From contig NZ_CP030051.1 of the NCBI RefSeq assembly GCF_004114975.1, positions 1,798,001 through 1,862,000 on the forward strand: 64,000 nt of DNA, written 5' to 3'. The position numbers and the translations under genes are program-made. The stretch's first letter is position 1. Each line of letters starts with the position of its first letter. The DNA is from Bradyrhizobium guangdongense (GTDB taxonomy: Bacteria > Pseudomonadota > Alphaproteobacteria > Rhizobiales > Xanthobacteraceae). Under the pieces are notes generated by a model that did not search any database, was not told the DNA's origin, and saw nothing but the letters and a program-made list of their open reading frames with translations. This document shows, piece after piece, positions 1 through 8,707 of this stretch.

Positions 1-1007
1 CCGTCCGACGACCAGAACACGATGGCGAGGAAGCCGAGTCCGATCAGCAGGCGGAAACGGTTGCCGTCGAGCCCGATCTTGACCAGGAAGTCGAGCGCGA
101 AGGTGCGCAGGAGCACGAAGACCAGTGCGCCGATATAGGGCCCGACCGGCCGCGTGATGCCGCCGACCACGGCGATGATAAGGATATCGATACAGGCGCC
201 GACGCTGACCGAGCCCGGCGAGATCTGGCGATAGTTCCAGACCTGCAGCACGCCCGCGAGGCCCGCGATGAAAGAGGCGACGGCATAGGCTGCGACGCGA
301 TGCGCATTGACGTTGAAGCCGAGCGCGGCCATGCGGCGGGGATTGTCGCGGACGCCCTGCAGCGCCAGGCCGAACGGCGCGCGGGAGATGTAGTCAACCG
401 CGAAATAGCAGAGCGCGGCGATCGCAAGCACGACATAATAGAAGGGAATGTCCGCCCGCCAGTCGACGTCCCAGAAATGCGGCGTCGCGACATTGTTGAT
501 GCCGGTGTGGCCGTTGAAGATCGCCCAGTTCTGGTTGGTGAAGTAATAGAAGGCCGCGCCGATCGCGAGCGTGATCATGATGGTGTAGATGCCCTCGGTC
601 CGCACCGCGAGCGCGCCGCCGAGCGTGCCGAAGAGCGTCGCCAGCGTCAGCGCCATCGGCACCGCCAGCCACCACGGCCAGCCCAGGCTGATATTGGCGT
701 TGCCGCTGACGCCGAACACCGCGACCATGTAGGCGCAGAAGCCCGCGATGGTTAGCTGCATCAGGCTGACCATGCCGCCATAGCCGGCGAGAAACATCAG
801 GCTGAGCGCGATGGTGCCGAGGATCAGCGTAGTCGCAAAGATCTCGATCAGGAAGAAGCCGTTGGCGATCAGGGGCATGATCAGGAGAATGACCGCCACG
901 ATCCAGGCCGCGGGATTGTCGATGTCGGGCCAGCCACGCACGGCCGGCCGCTGCGCCGTCGCGGCGGAGTTTCGGACCTGAATGGGCGCATCGTGGGTGA
1001 CCGACAT
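1..1007 (-). CDS. livM: LivM-type branched-chain amino acid ABC permease (3' end cut by window edge)
   Basis: Inner-membrane permease of a hydrophobic amino acid (HAAT/LIV) importer. The frame is open from the ATG at 1007 to position 1 with no stop, so the C-terminus lies outside the window. About 335 residues are visible. After a hydrophilic N-terminus (MSVTHDAPIQVRN) there is a series of hydrophobic segments, the LivM-type stretch LAGYGGMVSLMQLTIAG, and the later VRDNPRRMAALGFNVNAHR loop that contacts the ATPase in this family. The start lies one base past the stop of livH, so the two are translationally coupled. The LivG/LivF ATPases are presumably encoded beyond the left edge. The substrate cannot be told from sequence. 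Confidence 0.9.
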   Translation of the reverse strand, partial: MSVTHDAPIQVRNSAATAQRPAVRGWPDIDNPAAWIVAVILLIMPLIANGFFLIEIFATTLILGTIALSLMFLAGYGGMVSLMQLTIAGFCAYMVAVFGVSGNANISLGWPWWLAVPMALTLATLFGTLGGALAVRTEGIYTIMITLAIGAAFYYFTNQNWAIFNGHTGINNVATPHFWDVDWRADIPFYYVVLAIAALCYFAVDYISRAPFGLALQGVRDNPRRMAALGFNVNAHRVAAYAVASFIAGLAGVLQVWNYRQISPGSVSVGACIDILIIAVVGGITRPVGPYIGALVFVLLRTFALDFLVKIGLDGNRFRLLIGLGFLAIVFWSSD

Positions 1008-1008
1008 G

Positions 1009-2019
1009 TCAGCGCCTCGCAAGCAGGCCCTGCGGCCGAAGCGCCAGCACCAGCACCATGATCAGAAAGGTCACGACGATGGCGTAGGTCGGGATGTAGA
1101 CCGAGCCGAGCTGCTCGGCGAGGCCGATGATCAGCGCGCCGAGCGCGGCCCCCGGGATCGAGCCCATGCCGCCGACGATCACGACGACGAGCGAGGCGAG
1201 CAGGAAGCGGATGTCCTCGCCGGGTGAGAGCGACTGGAAGGTGCCGCCAACCACGCCGGCGATGCCGGCAAGGCCGGCGCCGAGCGCAAAGACCAGCACG
1301 AAGACGACCTGGATACGCACGCCGGTCGCGGCGAGAATGTCGCGATCGTCGACGCCGGCGCGGATGATCATTCCGATCCGGGTGCGGTTGAGCGCGAGCC
1401 ACATCGCGATGCCGATGATCACGGAAGCCAGGAAGATCACGAGGCGTACCAGCGGGTAGCGCAGGTAAACCGGTTCGCCCGAGGATTTCACCGCGGTGAT
1501 CAGCGGCAGCTCGATCGGACCGATCAGCCAGTTAGGTGTCTGGATCTGGTAGAAGTCGCCGCCGCAGGCCCACAGCATGAGATCGGCGAACACGATCGAG
1601 AGCCCGATCGTCACCATGGTCTGGCGCAGATCCTGGCCCTCCATGCGGCGAAATACGAGGACCTGAAGCAGCACGCCGACCAGTGCCGTCAGGATGAAGG
1701 CCACAATGAAAGACAGGATCCAGGAGCCGGTCGAGGCGCTGATGGCGTAGCCGACATAGCCGCCGAACAGGTAGAGCGAGCCGTGCGCGAGGTTCACATT
1801 GCGCATCAGGCCGAAGATCAGCGTGAAACCGCTGGCGACGAGAAAATAGAGGCCGCCGAGCGTGATGCCGTTGAAGAGCGCGTTGAGGAATACCCGCTTG
1901 CGGCCGATGGCCTCTTCGAGGCCGGGCGGCCACACCGCGAAGATCAACCACAGCGCCACGGCGACCGCGATGATGACGATCAGCGCCCAGGCAGGATGGC
2001 GCTCGACAAAGCGGGTCAT
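1009..2019 (-). CDS. livH: LivH-type branched-chain amino acid ABC permease
   Basis: 336-residue inner-membrane permease, partner of the LivM encoded immediately downstream. An N-terminal anchor (WALIVIIAVAVALWLIFAVW) precedes the conserved LivH core: NALFNGITLGGLYFLVASGFTLIFGLMRNVNLAHG as separate recognisable blocks, then the RAGVDDRDILAATGVR coupling loop and a C-terminal VLALRPQGLL ending typical of the family. It is in the same orientation as the binding protein at 3166-4416, with an AraC-type regulator gene between them. About 190 bp separate it from that regulator, including a GC hairpin near 2044-2057, so it may have its own promoter or may be read through. Confidence 0.92.
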   Translation of the reverse strand: MTRFVERHPAWALIVIIAVAVALWLIFAVWPPGLEEAIGRKRVFLNALFNGITLGGLYFLVASGFTLIFGLMRNVNLAHGSLYLFGGYVGYAISASTGSWILSFIVAFILTALVGVLLQVLVFRRMEGQDLRQTMVTIGLSIVFADLMLWACGGDFYQIQTPNWLIGPIELPLITAVKSSGEPVYLRYPLVRLVIFLASVIIGIAMWLALNRTRIGMIIRAGVDDRDILAATGVRIQVVFVLVFALGAGLAGIAGVVGGTFQSLSPGEDIRFLLASLVVVIVGGMGSIPGAALGALIIGLAEQLGSVYIPTYAIVVTFLIMVLVLALRPQGLLARR

Positions 2020-2208
2020 GATCGCCGCTCCGTCTTCCCCTCTCCCCGCAAGCGGGGCGAAGGGGCACGCAGACCGTTGCCGGCCGCAAGCCCTGCCATG
2101 ATTATGCGCTCCCTACCGTGCACGATCCTCTTGCCGGGATCGCGTTCCGCCTATCCTAATGGGGCTGACAGAGGGGCATTTGATCGTGAGTATCTTTTCG
2201 CGCGCCCC

Positions 2209-3036
2209 TTAGGCGCGCAAAACCTTGGCCGCGCGGCGATAATCCGTCGGCGCCATGCCGACATTGGCGGCGAAGAAGCGGGTGAAACCGCTCTGCGAGG
2301 AGAAACCGAGATCGAAGCCGATGTCGGCGATCGGCACCTCGCTCGCCACCAGCGCCTCCAGCGCCTGCTCCATCATCAGCGTGTTGAGATAGAGGTGGGG
2401 CGTGACCCCGGTCTGGGTGCGGAACAGCCGATAGAAGTGCGGTCGCGACAGTCCGGATTCGCGCGCGATGGTGTCGAGCTCGATCTCGGCGCCGGGGCTC
2501 TCCGACATCATCTTGATGCATTTGCGCACGCGAAAATCGGTGACCGAACCGTTGGCACGCGGATCGCGCGCGATCCTGGCCTGTTGCCAGCTTTCGTCGT
2601 AACAGACGTCGATCAGACGTCTCAGCTCGCCGTCGAGGCTGTTGAGCGAGGGGGCACCGCACACGAGGGCGGCAGCATGCCTGATTTGCCTGTCAAGCGC
2701 CTGCGTCCGGGTGAATTGCGTCCGACCGAAGCGCAGCCGGTCGGCGCCGGGCACATCGGGCGCAAACCACTCCGCATTGACATAGAGCACGAAGAAGACA
2801 GCACCGCCGTCGAGATCGGAGGGCAGGAAATTGTGCGGCTCCCATGGATTGACCGCAACCACGGAACTTTCCGTGAGCTCGTAACGTCCATCGCTGACGT
2901 CGATGGATGCGGGACGCCCCCCGACATGGAAGATCAAATGACCTTCGCGATGTGCGTGGATATTGAAAGGGCGGTTCAACTGATAGACCGTCGCCCGGCC
3001 GAAACGGCCGTGGAAGACGGCGAGCGCGCGGCTCAT
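2209..3036 (-). CDS. AraC-family transcriptional regulator
   Basis: 275-residue DNA-binding regulator. An N-terminal cupin-like sensing domain (HAHREGHLIFHVGG; ... VVAVNPWEPHNF, roughly residues 25-80) is followed by a C-terminal double helix-turn-helix of the AraC type (LDTIARESGLSRPHFYRLF; then PIADIGFDLGFSSQSGFTRFF). I chose the ATG at 3036 because GGGAGG sits about 6 nt upstream; longer in-frame starts lack such a site. It lies between the binding protein and permease genes of the LIV-type importer, all on the minus strand, so it probably controls that transporter. This is inferred from position only. Effector unknown. Confidence 0.88.
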   Translation of the reverse strand: MSRALAVFHGRFGRATVYQLNRPFNIHAHREGHLIFHVGGRPASIDVSDGRYELTESSVVAVNPWEPHNFLPSDLDGGAVFFVLYVNAEWFAPDVPGADRLRFGRTQFTRTQALDRQIRHAAALVCGAPSLNSLDGELRRLIDVCYDESWQQARIARDPRANGSVTDFRVRKCIKMMSESPGAEIELDTIARESGLSRPHFYRLFRTQTGVTPHLYLNTLMMEQALEALVASEVPIADIGFDLGFSSQSGFTRFFAANVGMAPTDYRRAAKVLRA

Positions 3037-3165
3037 GCCTTCCCTCCCAGTAGCTCTTGCTTTTCCGACAGCGTTCAACAACCTGGGAGAGAATGCAAGG
3101 GGGAGCAATATAGCGCCCTTTGCAAACCTCTCCCTGGCCAGTCATCGCTCGCGAACGAGACTACG

Positions 3166-4416
3166 TCAGTACTTCTTACATTCCGGTACTGTACGGCTTG
3201 GCAAACCAATCTTGGCGAACACCGCGGGGTCGTAGCCCAGCGTCTGGTTCACGTCCGGGATCACCTTCACGACTTTCGAGAACAGCGCGCCCTTGCCGTC
3301 GTCGACCACTTCGGTGACGAAATTTGTGCCGATCGCCTGACGGTTGGAATCGAGCTTGATTTTGCCGTTGGGTGCATCGAGCTCGATCTTGGCAAGGGCT
3401 TCCTTGTACTTGGCCTGGTTGTTGGAGAGATCGCCATTGACCTGGCGGAGCGCCAGGATCAACGCCATGGTCGAGCCATAGTAGTTGGTGGCGAGCAGCG
3501 ACGGGCTCGGGAAGCGCTTGTTCGGCGGGAAGGCGTCCTGATAATCCTTCACGAACTTCTGCCAGCGCGGATCTTCCCAGGTATCGGCTTGGCCGCTCGC
3601 AGCCAGCGTGCCGATCAGTGCGCTCTTGGCATTGCCCTTGGACGACAGAATGGTCTGGTCGATCATGATCGAGCCACCCATCAGATGCGCCTTGCCGCCG
3701 GCCTGCTGATATTGGTTGAGGAAGTTGACGGCATCCGCGCCGCCGAGGCCGAGATAGATTGCGTCGACATCGTCGGGCAGGGCGGCGATGACCGAGGCAA
3801 AGTCCTTGGTGCCGAGCGGCACCCATTGCCGGTTGGTGACCTGGCCACCGGCGCCGCAAAATTCGAGCACGAGGCCGAACACCTGGGTGTAGATGAACGA
3901 GTAGTCTTCGCCGACGGTCGCGATCTTTCGGTAACCCTTGGTCTCATAGGCATACTTGCCGAGGCCCACCTGCCACTGTGCGCCGTCCATGTTGTAGCGG
4001 AAGAAGTTCGGCGCAGGATCGACATAGGTCGTTTCCTGGGCGCCCGAGGCGGCGTTGATGAAAGTCAGCTCGGGGTGGGTCTTGGCGAAGTTCTTGACCG
4101 CGATGCCTTCGTCTCCGGACAGCGGTGACAGCAGGATCTGCACCTTGTCCTGCTCGATCAGCTTTCGCACCGCGCGGACCGCGGAATCAGGTGTGGCGTC
4201 GGTCGAGGCGATGACGAATTCGAGCTCCTTGTCGCCGACCTTCTTGCCGAGCACGTTGAGTGCGGTCTGGAAACCGCGGATGCCGTCCTCGCCAAGGACG
4301 GTGTAGGTACCTTCGAGCGTCGCGGTGACGCCGACCTTGATCTTTTCCTGTGCGAAGGCGGTGCCCGACAATAGCAGGCTGCTCAGCGCAATCAGTCCTA
4401 GACTGCCTTTCAACAT
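3166..4416 (-). CDS. ABC transporter substrate-binding protein (amino acid/amide, LIV type)
   Basis: 416-residue periplasmic binding protein of the Leu/Ile/Val-binding family. A Sec signal peptide (MLKGSLGLIALSSLLLSG ending in AFA-Q) is followed by the family start KIKVGVTATLEGTYTVLGEDGIRG and two alpha/beta lobes. The ATG at 4416 has a strong GGGAGGAG about 6 nt upstream and places the signal peptide at the N-terminus; the longer in-frame extension is not plausible. It reads towards the AraC regulator and LivH/LivM and is the likely binding component of that importer. The ligand cannot be read from sequence. Confidence 0.92.
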   Translation of the reverse strand: MLKGSLGLIALSSLLLSGTAFAQEKIKVGVTATLEGTYTVLGEDGIRGFQTALNVLGKKVGDKELEFVIASTDATPDSAVRAVRKLIEQDKVQILLSPLSGDEGIAVKNFAKTHPELTFINAASGAQETTYVDPAPNFFRYNMDGAQWQVGLGKYAYETKGYRKIATVGEDYSFIYTQVFGLVLEFCGAGGQVTNRQWVPLGTKDFASVIAALPDDVDAIYLGLGGADAVNFLNQYQQAGGKAHLMGGSIMIDQTILSSKGNAKSALIGTLAASGQADTWEDPRWQKFVKDYQDAFPPNKRFPSPSLLATNYYGSTMALILALRQVNGDLSNNQAKYKEALAKIELDAPNGKIKLDSNRQAIGTNFVTEVVDDGKGALFSKVVKVIPDVNQTLGYDPAVFAKIGLPSRTVPECKKY

Positions 4417-4661
4417 TGCTCTCCTCCCTGGGGCGTTCTTGTCGTTGTTCGGCACCGCACCTCGCGCAACCGCCGCGTGGTGCGATGCTTTTGCAAGGTC
4501 GGCGCTTCTTGGGAGGAAGGCTAACCGAACTCGGATGCAGCGCACGCGTCGAAGCCGTGTGCGGCTTAACGGGCAGTCTCATTTTGAATGGTGCGTCGCA
4601 AATCGTTCCGCGGTGCAGCAGGTTCGCGCGTTCCGCACGCGGACTGGCGCTGCGTCTGACG

Positions 4662-5459
4662 TCACGTGCGGATCACAAAACCCTGGGCGAGGTGATTTCG
4701 CACGAAATAGATCATCGCCATTCCGGGGACGAGAGCGAGGACGGTCATGGCCATGACGAGGCCGAAATCGGTGCGGAAGCCGAACAGAGCGTTGATGGCC
4801 ATGGTGATCGGCTTGCCGCCTGTGGTCGTCAGGATACGAGCCAGTACCACCTCCACCCAGGAAAAGATGAAGCAGAAGAAGGCGGCCACGCCGATGCCCG
4901 GCGCGATCGCCGGAACGAGGTGGCGGAAGAAGAAGCCGGGAAGCGAATGGCCGTCCAGGAAGGCCGTCTCGTCGAACTCGCGCGGCACCGAGGCGATGAA
5001 GCCCTCCAGAATCCAGATCGCGATCGGAATGTTGAAGACGCAGTGAACCAGCGCGATGCCGACCGGGGTATTCTCCAGGCCGATCTGCGCGAACAGAACG
5101 AAGATCGGCAGCGACAGCACGACGGTCGGCGTGATGCGAAACACCAGCAGCAGGAAGAACAGCTGCCGGTCGCCGATGAAGCTGTAGCGGGCGAACGCAT
5201 AGGCGGCGGGCAATCCGACGCCGAGGCAAAGTGCGACGTTCAGGACGACATAGATGATGGAGTTGAGAATCGATTGTTTCAGAATCGGCGAATGAAGGAT
5301 GTTCTGGTAATTGACGAGGCTGAAATGCCCCTCCGTAATCCCGGCTCGGGGCAAGGTGGATACGAGGCTGGTGATGATCGTCTGCGCCAGCGGCACCAGG
5401 ACGAAGGCGCCGACCACCACGAACAGTGCAATGCGCCCGAGCGATCTCAGCGACTTCAC
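4662..5459 (-). CDS. CUT1-family ABC permease, GlpQ-like
   Basis: 265-residue inner-membrane permease of the MalG type. Six hydrophobic segments are visible. The cytoplasmic EAA loop reads SVPREFDETAFLDG, followed by FFFRHLVPAIAPGIG. The stretch TPVGIALVHCVFNIPIAIW and the FSWVEVVLARILT region resemble GlpQ of rhizobial glycerol importers as I remember them. The start is GTG at 5459, overlapping the upstream permease stop by 4 nt (GTGA), which shows translational coupling. No ATPase or cognate binding protein of the CUT1 class lies beside the pair. A sugar or polyol substrate is inferred from the family. Confidence 0.88.
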   Translation of the reverse strand: MKSLRSLGRIALFVVVGAFVLVPLAQTIITSLVSTLPRAGITEGHFSLVNYQNILHSPILKQSILNSIIYVVLNVALCLGVGLPAAYAFARYSFIGDRQLFFLLLVFRITPTVVLSLPIFVLFAQIGLENTPVGIALVHCVFNIPIAIWILEGFIASVPREFDETAFLDGHSLPGFFFRHLVPAIAPGIGVAAFFCFIFSWVEVVLARILTTTGGKPITMAINALFGFRTDFGLVMAMTVLALVPGMAMIYFVRNHLAQGFVIRT

Positions 5460-6334
5460 TTGGCGGGCTCCATCGCGACGGGCGCCCTTGTGCTCGTGGC
5501 TGCCTTGAAGGTCCATGCGACCGTCAGAACGATCAGGAAATAGACCATCGAGCGGGCGGCTGAGGGTCCGTAGTTGAACGCCTGAATCTCCTCGCCGAGA
5601 TCGAGACTGAGGAATGCGGTGGCGCTGTCGGGGCCTCCGGCGTTGATGCGGAAGGCTTCGACATAGATCATGAAGCTGTCCATGAAGCGAAGCAGAACCG
5701 CCATCGACAGCACGGTCTTCATCTTCGGCAGCTGGATGAAGCGAAACACCTGCCATTGCGATGCGGCATCGATGGCTGCGGCCTGATAGTAGGCGGGCGA
5801 AATGCCGGAGATGCCGGCATAGGCAAGCACGACGACCAGGCCGAGCCAATGCCAGGTGTCCATCACCACAAGCACGATCCAGGTGTGCAGCGGGTTGAAC
5901 TTGTAGTCGAAACCCGCGCCCAGCCAGGCCAGCAACCGGCCGGCAAGACCGGCATTGGGATTGATGAAGTTGAGCCAGATCACCGGGATCATGTTCCAGG
6001 GCACCACCAGCGGCAGGGTGATCAGGACGAGGACGGTGCTGACGATGAAGCGATGCGATCGCTGCAGCAAAAGCGCAATCCAGATGCCGAGCGGCAGCTG
6101 GATCGAGAGCACGATGGCCGCAAACAGAAAGCTTCGCAATAGGCTCGCGTAGAAGCGCTCCGACGTGACGATGTTGCGGTACCAGTCGAGGCCGACCCAA
6201 TAGGGATTGTTCAGGCTGAACAGGTCCTGAAAGGAGTAATTGGTGACGGCGACCAGAGGGAGGATGCCGACGAAGGTCATGATGACCAGCGCGGGGAGCA
6301 CCAGGAACCAGGCTCTGTTGTCGTAGGGCTTCAT
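5456..6334 (-). CDS. CUT1-family ABC permease, GlpP-like
   Basis: 292-residue inner-membrane permease of the MalF type, partner of the GlpQ-like subunit whose start codon overlaps its stop. It shows NRAWFLVLPALVIMTF at the N-terminus, PLVVPWNMIPVIW in the middle, the EAA-like loop YYQAAAIDAASQWQVF, and RFMDSFMIYVEAF near the end. This pattern matches glycerol/polyol permease GlpP. I chose the ATG at 6334; a TTG at 6349 is also in frame, and neither has a convincing Shine-Dalgarno. A terminator (6373-6400) separates it from the upstream binding-protein gene, so a promoter for the pair should lie in the short remaining interval or upstream of it. Confidence 0.87.
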   Translation of the reverse strand: MKPYDNRAWFLVLPALVIMTFVGILPLVAVTNYSFQDLFSLNNPYWVGLDWYRNIVTSERFYASLLRSFLFAAIVLSIQLPLGIWIALLLQRSHRFIVSTVLVLITLPLVVPWNMIPVIWLNFINPNAGLAGRLLAWLGAGFDYKFNPLHTWIVLVVMDTWHWLGLVVVLAYAGISGISPAYYQAAAIDAASQWQVFRFIQLPKMKTVLSMAVLLRFMDSFMIYVEAFRINAGGPDSATAFLSLDLGEEIQAFNYGPSAARSMVYFLIVLTVAWTFKAATSTRAPVAMEPAK

Positions 6335-6372
6335 TTCGAACGATTGCAACGGGGACGCGCCCGGTCACGAAA

Positions 6373-6400
6373 AAGGGCCTCGATTGACACCGAGGCCCTT
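6373..6400 (-). terminator. Rho-independent terminator downstream of the family 5 binding protein
   Basis: Perfect 10-bp inverted repeat (AAGGGCCTCG / CGAGGCCCTT) with an 8-nt loop. On the minus strand it is followed by TTTT, so it terminates transcription coming from 8285 towards 6498. Confidence 0.8.
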
Positions 6401-6497
6401 CAGCATTCCCGATCGAGGGTGAGTTAGCGCCTCACACGGTCCAAATCCAAGAGGCGGTAGCGCAGCCCAGTTCCGCGCGGTGCTCATGCGCGGTTGA

Positions 6498-8285
6498 TCA
6501 GCTCCGATACCAGCTCCCCAGATTCCACGTCGTCACATCCCAGCCCGAGATATCCGTCATGAGGTTGTTGACGGCGCCGCCGACGATGTAGCGCGACAGC
6601 AGCGGGAGAAACACGTCTGCTTCGCAGAAGATCTCGTTCACCTTGATCAGCAGCGCGGCGCGCTTGACCGGATCGAGCTCCTGCTGTGCGGCCTTGTAGG
6701 CCTTGTCTGCCTCTGGATCGGACCAGCGCGAGACATTGCGGCCGAGCCATTTGTTGTCCTTGCTCGCGATCTCCCAGGAGACGCACTGGTTCAGGAACCG
6801 CTCCGGATCGGGCTGCGGCATCGTGGTGTTGTACATCTCCATGTCGCAATAGAATTTCGAGTAGGTGTCCGGGTTGCCGACATCGGACGAGAAGAACACC
6901 GAGGCGGTGACCGATTTGAGCTCGATCTCGATGCCGGCTTTCTGGCAGGCCTGCTTGACGATGGCCTGCGTCTTCTGGCGCGGGGCGTTGGTCGAGGTCT
7001 GGAAGACGTATTTGAGCTTCTTGCCGTCCTTCTCGCGGATTCCGTCCGCGCCCATCTTCCAGCCGGCCACGTCAAGGATCTTGTTCGCCTTGTCGATGTT
7101 GAACTCGTAAGCAAGCTTGGGCGACTTGAACTGCGTCGGCTGGTTGACGAAGCTCGCGGTGGCGACGGCAGCGCGGCCATAGATGAATTTCTGGATTCCG
7201 TCGCGGTCGATCAGCAGGTTGATCGCTCGGCGTACCGCCGGGTCCGATAGCGTCGGGTGCTTGGTCTTCGCGTTGGAGCGTTCGCCGTCGACTTCGGTCC
7301 ACGGGTCCGTTGTGTTGAGAATCATGAACTCGACGCCGCCGGCGGTCGTGAACTCCACCTTGCCCTTGCCGCCGGCCTCCATGCGCTTGAGGATCTCGTC
7401 CTCGACCAGCAGGTTCCAGGCATAGTCGTATTCGCCGGTCTGGAGCACGGCCCGCGCAGCGGAGACCGCATCGCCGCCACCCTTGATCTCGAACGTATCG
7501 AAATACGGCTGGTTCTTGACGTGATAGTCGGGATTGCGTTCGGCGCGAACCAGATCGCCCGGTTTGAACTCGACGAATTTGTAGGGGCCGGTGCCGACCG
7601 GCTTCAGATTGCCCGGCGCATCGCGCGACTTCGCGCCGGCATAATCGGCGAAATGATGTTTTGGCAGGATCTGGCCGACCGAGCCGACGAAGGGATCGGC
7701 CCAGAACGGGGTCGGCGCCTTGAAGATCACCTTGACGGTGTAGTCGTCGATCTTCTCGACCGTGATGTTCTGATAGGACCCGGTGGTGTAGGCGGCGGTG
7801 GCGAGATCGGCGGCGTAAGCCCACGTGAAGACGACGTCGTCGGCGGTGAACGGCTTACCGTCGTGCCACTTCACGCCTTGCTTCAGCTTCCAGATCACGC
7901 TGGTGCCGTCGGCCGAGAGGCCGCCATTGGCTTTGGTCGGGACCTCGGCGGCAAGGCAGGGGATGAGGTTGCCCTCCCTGTCCCAGCCGGCGAGTGGCTC
8001 GAAGAAGACGCGCGAGGCGACCTGGTCCTTGGTGCCGAGCGCGAAATGCGGATTGAGCAGGGTGGGGGCCTGCCAGACCAGCATCCTGAGCGGACCGCCG
8101 CCGCCCGCCTTAGTCGGCTTGTAGGCGAGCGTGGCGTCGGCCATCGCCACGTCGTTCCAGAGCAGGATCTGGCTGGCGAGTGGCGCAGCGATGCCGACCG
8201 CGCCCATGGCCTGGATGAACGAGCGCCGCGACAGCGTGCCCTGCTTCACCTCCGCGATGAACCCGCGGATGTCGTTTTCGTCCAT
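6498..8285 (-). CDS. Family 5 ABC substrate-binding protein (peptide/opine/nickel class), Tat-exported
   Basis: 595-residue extracytoplasmic solute-binding protein of the SBP_bac_5 family (DppA/OppA-like). The N-terminus has a twin-arginine motif (LSRRSFIQAMG) and a hydrophobic segment, so export of the folded protein is expected. Family blocks include GGPLRMLVWQAPTLLNPHFALG, the WKLKQGVKWHDGKPFTADDV motif in the first third, and GTGPYKFVEF. The ATG at 8285 has GGAGG about 8 nt upstream. No DppB/C/D/F-type permease or ATPase genes are adjacent. The next genes downstream are CUT1 permeases beyond a terminator, so its membrane partner is elsewhere or unconventional. Confidence 0.9.
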   Translation of the reverse strand: MDENDIRGFIAEVKQGTLSRRSFIQAMGAVGIAAPLASQILLWNDVAMADATLAYKPTKAGGGGPLRMLVWQAPTLLNPHFALGTKDQVASRVFFEPLAGWDREGNLIPCLAAEVPTKANGGLSADGTSVIWKLKQGVKWHDGKPFTADDVVFTWAYAADLATAAYTTGSYQNITVEKIDDYTVKVIFKAPTPFWADPFVGSVGQILPKHHFADYAGAKSRDAPGNLKPVGTGPYKFVEFKPGDLVRAERNPDYHVKNQPYFDTFEIKGGGDAVSAARAVLQTGEYDYAWNLLVEDEILKRMEAGGKGKVEFTTAGGVEFMILNTTDPWTEVDGERSNAKTKHPTLSDPAVRRAINLLIDRDGIQKFIYGRAAVATASFVNQPTQFKSPKLAYEFNIDKANKILDVAGWKMGADGIREKDGKKLKYVFQTSTNAPRQKTQAIVKQACQKAGIEIELKSVTASVFFSSDVGNPDTYSKFYCDMEMYNTTMPQPDPERFLNQCVSWEIASKDNKWLGRNVSRWSDPEADKAYKAAQQELDPVKRAALLIKVNEIFCEADVFLPLLSRYIVGGAVNNLMTDISGWDVTTWNLGSWYRS

Positions 8286-8461
8286 CAGATGACCTCCACC
8301 TGCCACAAGAACAGTCGTCACCGGCTGAAACCCATCATGTTGCATCCAGGCCGAGGCGGCAATGGCGGCAAAGGTCGAAGGCGTGCGGCGAAATAGCGAG
8401 GGAGATCCCTTTCCAAGTTCGAAGGCCGGCAGAAGATCGATATTGTCGCGCCTTGCTCCGT

Positions 8462-8535
8462 CATTGCGAGCGCAGCGAAGCAATCCAGAATCTCTCCGCG
8501 ATGGTGGTCTGGATTGGTTCGCTGCGCTCGCAACG
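8462..8535. repeat. Palindromic intergenic repeat (REP-like)
   Basis: Two 28-nt arms (8462-8489 and 8508-8535) are inverted copies matching at 26 of 28 positions, with an 18-nt centre. The arm core is GCGAGCGCAGCGAAGCAAT. Elements of this kind are scattered in Bradyrhizobium intergenic regions, from memory. It lies in the 420-bp gap between the divergent binding-protein and reductase genes. Confidence 0.75.
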
Positions 8536-8707
8536 ACGCTGTGGAGGCATTCTGCTCCCTCAAGGCCTGCATCTCGCGGGATGCCGCCATGCGCCTGGTT
8601 CCCGCTCTCGGTAATCCATTGCCCTGCACGTGCGGCCCTCATTATATTAACGCGATGATTGCGACCGGAGCAGCCTGCGCGGCGCGTTCCGCGATGAGGG
8701 CCACGCG

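Noticed and set aside
1783..4128. Open frame of about 780 codons on the plus strand opposite livH, the AraC regulator and the binding protein
   Set aside because: It is antisense to three genes with clear families and good ribosome sites. Its translation is Arg/Asp/Glu/His-rich, as reverse frames of high-GC genes are.
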